Shown piece after piece: positions 1 to 5,061 of a DNA stretch of 7,115 nucleotides. The stretch covers positions 1 to 7,115 of the forward strand of contig JANQIJ010000244.1 in assembly GCA_028282185.1 (NCBI GenBank), written 5' to 3'. The position numbers were made by a program, and so were the translations under genes. This DNA comes from Rhodospirillales bacterium (GTDB lineage: Bacteria > Pseudomonadota > Alphaproteobacteria > Rhodospirillales > Casp-alpha2). The stretch's first letter is position 1, and every line of letters begins with the position of its first letter. Below the pieces are notes generated by a model, which did no database searches, was not told the origin of the DNA, and worked only from the letters and a program-made list of their open reading frames with translations.

Positions 1-1
1 C

Positions 2-787
2 GCGAACTGGCGCCCCCGGGTGTCGGAAAGGCTGGTCAAGCTGCCCAACGCGTTCCTGAAGAAGGCCTTGGACAAGGATTTCAAGGCCTCCGCCTTGGCC
101 GGCGCCCTGGCCGATCTGGACGACGAAGTGGGCTTCAAGAAACGGACGCTGGGCGATCTGCAACGCGCCCGAGCCCAGACCGACGGTGACCTTCGGGTCG
201 AATTGGACCACCAGTTCCTGGTCGAAAAGAAGGCTTATCTCGACCTTGTGTCGCAGCGCCAGAAACTGAAGCGGCGCCATTTGAAAACCCGCATTCGGGT
301 CTATGAACGGATGCTGCGCAAGATGGGCCGGGCTCATTCCGGGCGCAGCCCGGCGCAGGCCAAGTTGGCGGAAAGCCAGGCCCGCGCCCATGCCCGGTTC
401 GAAAAATCCTTGGAGAGCGTCGACCTCGTCCTGTTCGAGGAAAGCGTCGCCCAGCAAAGCAAGTACGCCAAGGATTACGCCAAGAACCTGACGGCGATCC
501 GATCTTTGGCGGCGGCCATCGACAGCCACGCGGTGACGGTCAGGACGCAGCGGGACGCGGCCGTCCGGGAAAGCAAGCCCGACTACCTGCGCGGTTTGAT
601 TTCCGGGGCCGAGGCCGATCTTGCTCTGTTGAACCAGGAGCGGGAAATCGTCGGCTACATGGCCAAGTTGGTGGCCTTGGACGCCCAGGCGCTGGCCGAG
701 GACGTCCAGGACCAAACCGTTGCCGAGGACGACGCCGAAGGCGAGGCTCCCGGCCTGGCCGACGTGGTCGGCCTGTACATCCAATGA
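2..787 (+). CDS. Coiled-coil hypothetical protein, probably partial at its 5' end
   Basis: I do not recognise this protein. The reading frame is open to the left edge, with six codons (ANWRPR) before a GTG at position 20. That GTG has no Shine-Dalgarno sequence in front of it, so the gene most likely begins outside the window; a start at 20 would give 255 residues. The visible protein is strongly hydrophilic, has no membrane segment, signal peptide or cysteine, and is rich in Lys, Arg, Glu, Ala and Leu. Counting from the GTG, residues 30-230 read as long helices with heptad-like spacing. An acidic patch follows at about 230-245, then a short hydrophobic end (GLADVVGLYIQ). I infer a cytosolic coiled-coil protein. 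It is followed after 31 bases by a secreted protein and then a MotA/ExbB-like channel gene, so it may be a cytosolic partner of that channel. No enzymatic motif is visible. Confidence 0.8.
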   Translation, partial: ANWRPRVSERLVKLPNAFLKKALDKDFKASALAGALADLDDEVGFKKRTLGDLQRARAQTDGDLRVELDHQFLVEKKAYLDLVSQRQKLKRRHLKTRIRVYERMLRKMGRAHSGRSPAQAKLAESQARAHARFEKSLESVDLVLFEESVAQQSKYAKDYAKNLTAIRSLAAAIDSHAVTVRTQRDAAVRESKPDYLRGLISGAEADLALLNQEREIVGYMAKLVALDAQALAEDVQDQTVAEDDAEGEAPGLADVVGLYIQ

Positions 788-803
788 TCCACCTTGTGAC
801 GCC

Positions 804-813
804 AGAAGGAGAC
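804..813 (+). promoter_or_regulatory. Ribosome binding site that fixes the start at 819
   Basis: The sequence AGAAGGAGA lies about 6 bases before the ATG at 819. The same frame is open up to an ATG at 720, but that start would lie inside the preceding gene and would put 33 arginine- and proline-rich residues in front of a clear signal peptide. This site decides for 819. Confidence 0.8.
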
Positions 814-818
814 CCGTC

Positions 819-1226
819 ATGAAACATCGATTTATCCCTCTGTTGCCCACGGCGGCGCTGGCCGTCGGGATCGCCGTCGCCGTCGCCGTCGCCAGCCCGG
901 CCGTGGCCGGCAGCGTCGAGAACATGGAACGCGAACGGGCGATCCTGATCGAAACCCTGTTGAAGGATGAGATCACGCCCGAGGAACGCCACGCCAAGGC
1001 GACGGTGGCCAAACGCCGCCTGGTCGATCTCGAACGCATCGTGCTGCGCGACAAGTCGCTGGTCGGTCATGACACGCCGGCGGTGAAACGCGCCTTCGCC
1101 AATTACGATTTGAGCTTTCTGGTCCATGCGGCGGCGGAAAGCCGGACCCTGATCCTCGACCACTGGCTGGACCAGGTCGGCATGTCGACCCAAGACATCA
1201 TGGCCGCGGCCCAAAGGAGGCGCTGA
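819..1226 (+). CDS. Small secreted helical protein
   Basis: This 135-residue protein is of unknown family. Residues 1-30 form a Sec signal peptide: a basic start (MKHR), a long Ala/Val core and a likely AVA cleavage site before Gly31. The mature part of about 105 residues is helical and charged, contains no cysteine, and carries an alternating Glu/Arg/Lys pattern over residues 32-80 that suggests a helical hairpin or short coiled coil. Without cleavage the first segment could instead act as an anchor. The start at 819 is supported by a strong ribosome binding site. Its stop lies one base before the GTG of the channel-like gene, whose Shine-Dalgarno sequence sits inside this gene, so the two are probably translationally coupled. 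The context suggests a periplasmic accessory of the channel; this is inference. Confidence 0.85.
   Translation: MKHRFIPLLPTAALAVGIAVAVAVASPAVAGSVENMERERAILIETLLKDEITPEERHAKATVAKRRLVDLERIVLRDKSLVGHDTPAVKRAFANYDLSFLVHAAAESRTLILDHWLDQVGMSTQDIMAAAQRRR
871..893 (+). repeat. GTCGCC hexanucleotide tandem repeat in the signal peptide
   Basis: The unit TCGCCG occurs three times in a row followed by a partial fourth copy. It encodes the Ala-Val alternation (IAVAVAVAS) in the hydrophobic core of the signal peptide. A change in copy number would add or remove two residues without breaking the frame. Confidence 0.85.
1213..1220 (+). promoter_or_regulatory. Ribosome binding site for the GTG start at 1228
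   Basis: AAAGGAGG is a near-perfect Shine-Dalgarno sequence seven bases before the GTG at 1228. It lies within the last codons of the preceding gene and supports this GTG as the true start. Confidence 0.85.
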
Positions 1227-1227
1227 G

Positions 1228-1755
1228 GTGATCCGCACGCTTGATCATCTCGCCGCCGGCTCGAAGGCGCTGAGCTACCTGTTGGGAACGCTCGCCGTCG
1301 GCCTGGCGCTGGCCGTGGCGGTGACGGCGCGGGACGTGCCCGGGATCGCCGATTGGGCGTTGCGCATCTTCGGCCCGGTGTTCCTTCTGTTGTTCCTGGG
1401 CCTGGTTTTCACCGCCCTGATCGGCTTGGTGCGGATGACCCAGGGCGAGGCGGCGGGCCGACGGTCCTGGTTCGAAACCGGGATGCAAGCAGCCTCCGGC
1501 GTCGCCACCCTGGCGCTGACCTATACGCTATTGGGCATATCTCTCGGCATCGGCAGTCTGGCCGGCCAGGAACTGACTCCCGACACGGTACAGGCCGTGA
1601 TCCGCGACCTGACCGCCAATTTCTCCACCGCCTTCATGACCACGGTTATCGGCCTGCCGACCTCGGCCGTGTTGCGGGCGTTGTTGATGGTCGCCTACAG
1701 CCGGTCGCTCGAGGGCCGGGGCCTGCCGTCGCCGGACGGTCCCGCCGGCGCTTGA
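1228..1755 (+). CDS. MotA/TolQ/ExbB-like membrane channel protein
   Basis: This 175-residue polytopic membrane protein starts at a GTG with a strong ribosome binding site. Four hydrophobic segments are visible at about 13-33, 47-68, 88-110 and 130-155. The last two resemble the pore helices of the MotA/TolQ/ExbB family: a Gly-rich helix (LLGISLGIGSL) followed by a loop and a Thr-rich helix (STAFMTTVIGLPTSA). Thr138 and Thr139 sit where ExbB and TolQ carry pore-lining threonines. Known members form pentameric inner-membrane channels that use the proton or sodium gradient to move a partner. This one is short: only about 18 residues (RMTQGEAAGRR onward) separate helices 2 and 3, where MotA has a large cytoplasmic domain. 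It has no cysteine. It is likely the motor or channel subunit of this cluster. The family assignment is by pattern reading; energy coupling is inference. Confidence 0.78.
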   Translation: MIRTLDHLAAGSKALSYLLGTLAVGLALAVAVTARDVPGIADWALRIFGPVFLLLFLGLVFTALIGLVRMTQGEAAGRRSWFETGMQAASGVATLALTYTLLGISLGIGSLAGQELTPDTVQAVIRDLTANFSTAFMTTVIGLPTSAVLRALLMVAYSRSLEGRGLPSPDGPAGA

Positions 1756-1798
1756 CCGAATCCGCCGCGCCGGTAACGCCGGCCTGCCAGCCAGAACG

Positions 1799-1804
1799 AA
1801 AGGA
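1799..1804 (+). promoter_or_regulatory. Ribosome binding site that fixes the start at 1812
   Basis: AAAGGA lies seven bases before the ATG at 1812. The same frame stays open far upstream, to about 1353, but there it overlaps the channel gene in another frame and reads as Arg/Pro-rich shadow sequence. This site therefore decides for 1812. Confidence 0.75.
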
Positions 1805-1811
1805 TACTGCC

Positions 1812-2429
1812 ATGCCGTTTCTCGTCTTCAACATCGCCGTCGCCGCGGCCTTGATCTATCTGGTTTCCGGGGGCGGTCTGCCGATCCGCGACCTCATGGC
1901 CCAGGCCAAGGCGCCGGAAACGGCCGAACGGGTCATCGACCGGGTTGACCAAACCAACGAGCAAATCCGCCAAGCGGTGGCCCGCGTCATGGCTGAACTG
2001 CGCCAGGACGGACCGGAACCGCAGGTTTCGCCGATACCGGTGCCTGAACCGGACCCGTTGTCGGCGTCCGCCGACAACGCGGCGGCAGCGTCCGACGCCC
2101 CGCCGTCGGCGGGTCCGCAAGGATCCGGGACTCCATTGTCGCCGAAATCCTTGCCGCCCCTGGCCGAAGCCAGGGAGATCGCTCAGCCGGCCCGCCATGA
2201 AATCGATCCGGCAAAGGCCCGGTCGCTCGACCGCGCCAATGAGGCGCCGGCCGGCGGTGACGTCTCGGCCCCGGCGGGGCAACGGCCGGCCAGGGCGCTG
2301 GCCTTGGACGCGCCCGCCGTCCGGATCGAGGACGGCGCCCGACTGATGACGCCCCAGGAACGCCTGAAGGAACTGCGGGCCATGTCCGAAGACCTGGAAT
2401 TCATGTATCTGGAACGGCGGGGCGGTTAG
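1812..2429 (+). CDS. Single-helix membrane protein with coiled coil and Pro/Ala linker
   Basis: This 205-residue protein belongs to no family I recognise. It has one N-terminal membrane helix (residues 3-19) ending in a Gly-rich turn (SGGGLPIRD). A helical segment with coiled-coil character follows at about 34-64, then a low-complexity Pro/Ala/Ser stretch at about 67-165, and finally an amphipathic, charged C-terminal helix (175-205, containing LKELRAMSEDLEF). There is no cysteine. Charges favour an N-out, C-in orientation because the N-terminus is nearly uncharged and basic residues follow the helix, but this is uncertain. It is the closest thing here to the ExbD/TolR or MotB position beside the channel gene, yet its membrane helix lacks the Asp that those proteins need. 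A 56-base gap separates it from the channel gene. Its stop is three bases before the next start. Confidence 0.85.
   Translation: MPFLVFNIAVAAALIYLVSGGGLPIRDLMAQAKAPETAERVIDRVDQTNEQIRQAVARVMAELRQDGPEPQVSPIPVPEPDPLSASADNAAAASDAPPSAGPQGSGTPLSPKSLPPLAEAREIAQPARHEIDPAKARSLDRANEAPAGGDVSAPAGQRPARALALDAPAVRIEDGARLMTPQERLKELRAMSEDLEFMYLERRGG
2056..2079 (+). repeat. 10-bp perfect inverted repeat with 4-base loop inside a gene
   Basis: CGTTGTCGGC and GCCGACAACG flank the loop GTCC. On RNA this would be a stable hairpin within the linker-coding part of the single-helix membrane protein gene. It is the strongest short inverted repeat I noticed in the window. Confidence 0.7.
2099..2113 (+). repeat. 15-bp dyad inside a gene
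   Basis: CCCGCCG and CGGCGGG surround a central T. It lies 20 bases after the 10-bp inverted repeat in the same linker-coding stretch. GC-rich dyads can arise by chance. Confidence 0.5.
2158..2175 (+). repeat. 7-bp inverted repeat with CGAA loop inside a gene
   Basis: CCCTGGC and GCCAGGG flank the loop CGAA. It is the third potential hairpin within 120 bases of the linker-coding region of the same gene. Confidence 0.55.
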
Positions 2430-2432
2430 GAA

Positions 2433-3494
2433 ATGCCGCGGCCGGGATCGTCATGCGCCAGGCGCTGGGCCACTCTCGGCGCGCTGGTTCTCTGGGGCGG
2501 CTTGTTCGTCTTGCTGACCGCCGTGCCCGAGGCCGAAACCCGGCCGGAACGGTCCGTGGCGGACCCGGCGCCGGCAACCCTGCCGCCGGCGAACGACCCG
2601 ACACCCCCGACGATGGCGGCGGTTCTACTGCCGCCGCCGCCGACCGCCCGGCCCGTGGCGGCGCCCACCGGTCACATGATGGCGCCCTCCCGTCCCGGAA
2701 TTGCCGTCAAGCCGATGACGGCGGCGCCGGCCGATGCCGACGAACAGCGGCGAATCCGCCCGCTGGCGCCCCAGCGCCCCCTGACCGAGGAAGCCATCGG
2801 CGAGGAACGCAAGACCCAGGTCGTCCCGCCGGCACCGGGACAAGCCAAGCCAAAAATACCGCCGCCGATCGACGACCCGGCCGGCCGGACGGCTGCCGAC
2901 CCGGCGCATCCGGTAAAGCCCGAAGCCGCGCGTGAAACGCGCGAAGCTGGGCGTGAAACCCGCGAGGTTGGTCGGGTGCTGCTGCGCCTGCTGGAGCATG
3001 GCGACGGCCCGGCCATCGAAATCGCCTGGCCCGATGCTCGGCCGGGCCGCGAACGGCTTTACCGTCTGTTCACCCTCTGTCTCGAGATGCGGGTCGCGCA
3101 TTTAAGCGGGGATGGTGCGCTTTACGTTGCGGCCGGCCCCGGACGCCGGGCCTGGACCCCCAATGTCGACCGCTATTCCGGGTTTCTGCGGCGCCCGTCC
3201 GGACCGGCGACCGCGGCCGAGGCCGAAGCCCAAAAGGCCATCCACCGGCATCATGGGGACTTGCCGCCCGGGGCGGCGGTTCGCCTGTTTCCGCGCCGCG
3301 CCGACGCCCTGTTGATCGGTGGGTTGAGCCGCATCATCGGCGCCGGCTATCGCGGCGCTCGGCGGATCACCGCGCGTTACGACCTGTCGGGCGGCGGCCT
3401 GGCCGTGACCGGCATCCGCATCGATGGTCGCGTTGTCTCCGGCCGGGTCGATCTGTCGCCGTTGATGAGCGCGTCTTGTTCGAAGGGAGCCTGA
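2433..3494 (+). CDS. TonB-shaped protein: N-terminal anchor, proline-rich linker, periplasmic C-terminal domain
   Basis: This 353-residue protein has the architecture of TonB or TolA but no clear sequence match to either. A basic N-terminus (residues 1-11, with R3, R10, R11) precedes one membrane helix at about 13-30, which predicts a cytosolic N-terminus and periplasmic C-terminus. Residues 31-160 are rich in Pro, Ala and Thr (PPPPTARPVAAP, PPAPGQAKPKIPPP). A short repeated helix (RETREAG, RETREVG) at about 167-180 leads into a mixed alpha/beta domain up to residue 353. This domain contains Cys216 and Cys349, which could pair, and a long beta-rich end. The membrane helix lacks the conserved His of TonB. 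The gene starts three bases after the previous stop with only a weak ribosome binding site (TAGGAA), suggesting coupled translation. I infer a linker that carries motion or contact from the ExbB-like channel to the periplasm. Confidence 0.82.
   Translation: MPRPGSSCARRWATLGALVLWGGLFVLLTAVPEAETRPERSVADPAPATLPPANDPTPPTMAAVLLPPPPTARPVAAPTGHMMAPSRPGIAVKPMTAAPADADEQRRIRPLAPQRPLTEEAIGEERKTQVVPPAPGQAKPKIPPPIDDPAGRTAADPAHPVKPEAARETREAGRETREVGRVLLRLLEHGDGPAIEIAWPDARPGRERLYRLFTLCLEMRVAHLSGDGALYVAAGPGRRAWTPNVDRYSGFLRRPSGPATAAEAEAQKAIHRHHGDLPPGAAVRLFPRRADALLIGGLSRIIGAGYRGARRITARYDLSGGGLAVTGIRIDGRVVSGRVDLSPLMSASCSKGA
2931..2972 (+). repeat. Two-copy 21-bp in-frame tandem repeat
   Basis: Two adjacent 21-base units (2931-2951 and 2952-2972) match at 17 of 21 positions. 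They encode RETREAG and RETREVG at the junction of the proline-rich linker and the C-terminal domain of the TonB-shaped protein. Confidence 0.75.
3483..3489 (+). promoter_or_regulatory. Ribosome binding site for the start at 3496
   Basis: AAGGGAG lies six bases before the ATG at 3496, within the last codons of the TonB-shaped protein gene. The stop and the next start are separated by one base, so the two genes are probably translationally coupled. Confidence 0.7.
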
Positions 3495-3495
3495 G

Positions 3496-4257
3496 ATGCC
3501 GAAACCCCTTGCTCTCCTGTTCGCCTTGGCGCTGCTGGCCGCGGTCGGTCTCGTCGGCGGCCCGGCCAAGGCCGCCGAAATGCGGGCCCTGATCGCCTTG
3601 GATGTGGGCGGCCGGGCCGATCTTGCACGGGCCTTGGCGGTGCAACGGGTGCTGCGGGAACGGCATGGGTTCGAGGATGTCGATGTCCTGACCGACGTGC
3701 CGCCGAGCGGCGTGTTCCGGCGTATGAAGACGTTCTTGGAAGCCCCGCCGGCGCTTGGTGAACGCCGCCTCGTCTGGATCAGCGGGGTCGGCCGAGCGCC
3801 GGGCCAAGAGTTTTGCCCAGCGCGGCGACCGGGGGCCCAGCCCTGGGTGCGTCCGACCGCCCAGAGCATTGTCCTGGCCCCCGAATGCCTGAGCGCGACC
3901 CTGACCCTTCCCGGGGACGCACTGCGGATCGAACAATCATCGCCCACGGCGGCGCGGATCGGCCGGTACTTCCGCCTGCGGCCAGTGGCGGACGGGCACC
4001 CGCCGTTGGCCGTCGTGCCGTTGCCGGGGCATTCGAAATCCGCCCGCCGCCTGGGCGACCAGGCCGTGTTCGACGTTCTCCAGGGCGCGCAGGGCGTGGC
4101 TGTTCGGCCGCTCGGTTTTCTGACCGCGCTGCGTCGCCGGTTTCCAGCGGGTATCGGGCCGTACCGTCCGCGTCTCGGCCTGGCCCATTGGCACCGGCCG
4201 TTCCAGGATGCCTTGCCGCGCCTGGACGCCCTGCACCCGGGGCGGGAGCGGGGGTAA
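3496..4257 (+). CDS. Secreted protein with possible degenerate caspase-like domain
   Basis: This 253-residue protein has a signal peptide (residues 1-26, likely cleavage after AKA). The mature start reads like the first half of a caspase-fold (peptidase C14) domain: a hydrophobic strand (RALIALDVG), a helix with DLARALAVQRVL, then GFEDVDVLTD, a further helix, and the strand RRLVWISGVG at 91-99. In active members this last strand ends in Gly-His-Gly with the catalytic His; here the middle residue is Val98. A later strand (SIVLAPECLS) carries Cys131 near where a catalytic Cys might lie, without the usual Asp-x-Cys context. If the fold is right, this is a non-catalytic relative; otherwise it is a secreted protein of unknown family. 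Cys107 and Cys131 are the only cysteines and could pair. It lies between the TonB-shaped gene and the lipoprotein gene with gaps of one and three bases, so it probably works in the periplasm with them. Confidence 0.8.
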   Translation: MPKPLALLFALALLAAVGLVGGPAKAAEMRALIALDVGGRADLARALAVQRVLRERHGFEDVDVLTDVPPSGVFRRMKTFLEAPPALGERRLVWISGVGRAPGQEFCPARRPGAQPWVRPTAQSIVLAPECLSATLTLPGDALRIEQSSPTAARIGRYFRLRPVADGHPPLAVVPLPGHSKSARRLGDQAVFDVLQGAQGVAVRPLGFLTALRRRFPAGIGPYRPRLGLAHWHRPFQDALPRLDALHPGRERG

Positions 4258-4260
4258 GCC

Positions 4261-5052
4261 ATGGCATCCGGCGAAATCCCTGGACGTTTCTCCGTTCTGC
4301 TGCTCGGCGTTTTATTGACCGCCTGCAATCAGACTACCTATTTGCGCGCTGATGGCGGCCCGGTCGTGGCGCGGGCGCAGACGGCCGGACCCGTGGAACA
4401 AACCGGTCCCGGCGATCATGACATGCCGGACGCCGGTCCGGTCCTGCCGGGTGGGCCCCGCACCGTCTCCTACGGTCTGTCGAAGGCGTACTTCCGTCAG
4501 GCGCCGCGTTGTATCCTGGTTCTGCCCATGGACCGCGACCGGGTCGGCGATGCCGCCGCCCGCGCGCTTGAGGATGCCGTGGCCCGGCATCTTGCGCATC
4601 GCGTCGGACGGGTCGTTCCCGCCGGTCGCGTCGGCCACGAACGCCGCCGCCGGGCACTCCGTCCGGACGATCTGAAACGCCTGGGCCGGGCGCTGCGGTG
4701 CGATGCGGCGATGCAGATCAAGACGCCGGGGTTCCAGCGCACCTTTGCCCTGGTCTGGGCCCAGGCGCGCCTGGGCCTGACCCTGCAATTGCGGGCCACG
4801 CGCAACGGCGAGGCCCTGTGGTGGGGCCGCCACGCCGCCGAACGCTCGGAAGGCGGCCTGCCCATGGGGCTGTTGTCATTGCCGATCGAGGCGTTTTCCG
4901 CCTCGCGTTTCGCCGAAGACGCCGATGTCCTGCCGTCCATGGCGGATGACGTTGCGCGCCGGGTAATGGAAAGCCTGCCGCCGGTGCCCCAAGGCAGGGA
5001 CCGGGCGGGGGCGGGGGAAAGGACTGTTTACCAGCGCCGCGACGGCGCCTAA
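4261..5052 (+). CDS. Outer-membrane lipoprotein, DUF799/CsgG/LpoB-like in outline
   Basis: This 263-residue protein carries a type II signal peptide ending in the lipobox LLTAC, with Cys22 as the lipidated residue. The next residue is Asn, not the Asp that retains lipoproteins in the inner membrane by the E. coli Lol rule, so outer-membrane anchoring is expected. A Gly/Pro-rich tether spans about 23-68. Residues 75-245 form one domain with the outline of DUF799/CsgG/LpoB-type lipoproteins: a strand (CILVLPM), a helix, a Cys-Asp-Ala strand (RCDAAMQI), long beta strands (FALVWAQARLGLTLQL), the turn RNGEALWWGR, then SEGGLPMGLLSLP and a final helix (DDVARRVMESLP). Cys84 and Cys137 could pair. The match is by pattern only. 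It starts three bases after the previous stop. I infer the outer-membrane end of the trans-envelope assembly; LpoB-type proteins reach through peptidoglycan, but that role is not shown here. Confidence 0.83.
   Translation: MASGEIPGRFSVLLLGVLLTACNQTTYLRADGGPVVARAQTAGPVEQTGPGDHDMPDAGPVLPGGPRTVSYGLSKAYFRQAPRCILVLPMDRDRVGDAAARALEDAVARHLAHRVGRVVPAGRVGHERRRRALRPDDLKRLGRALRCDAAMQIKTPGFQRTFALVWAQARLGLTLQLRATRNGEALWWGRHAAERSEGGLPMGLLSLPIEAFSASRFAEDADVLPSMADDVARRVMESLPPVPQGRDRAGAGERTVYQRRDGA
5034..5048 (+). repeat. GC-rich 6-bp hairpin just before the EipB-family gene
   Basis: GCGCCG and CGGCGC flank a CGA loop, at the end of the lipoprotein gene and 13 bases before the next ATG. It occupies the region where a ribosome binding site would be expected. 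It lacks a T-run, so it does not look like a terminator. Confidence 0.4.
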
Positions 5053-5061
5053 TCTCGGCCC

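Noticed and set aside
720..818. Upstream extension of the small secreted protein to an ATG at 720
   Set aside because: It overlaps the end of the first gene, adds Arg/Pro-rich residues before a clear signal peptide, and a strong ribosome binding site stands before the ATG at 819.
540..1238. Minus-strand open frame of 232 codons
   Set aside because: It is antisense to the first two genes and has a composition unlike the real proteins, with runs of Arg, Gly and Pro.
1353..1811. Upstream extension of the single-helix membrane protein
   Set aside because: It overlaps the channel gene in a different frame and encodes Gly/Arg/Pro-rich shadow sequence; a ribosome binding site supports 1812.
1228..2429. 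ZorA/ZorB-type anti-phage defence pair
   Set aside because: The channel protein has some ZorA-like helix patterns, but it lacks the long C-terminal helical tail, the next protein has no OmpA-like peptidoglycan-binding domain, and no nuclease or helicase gene is present.
2625..2642. CCG triplet run as a microsatellite
   Set aside because: It has only about four pure units and encodes prolines in an already proline-rich linker, so it is expected from composition.
3102..4328. Long minus-strand open frame of 408 codons
   Set aside because: It lies antisense across the TonB-shaped gene, the secreted protein gene and the start of the lipoprotein gene. Its product is Arg/Pro/Ala-rich with no domain pattern, typical of antisense frames in GC-rich DNA.
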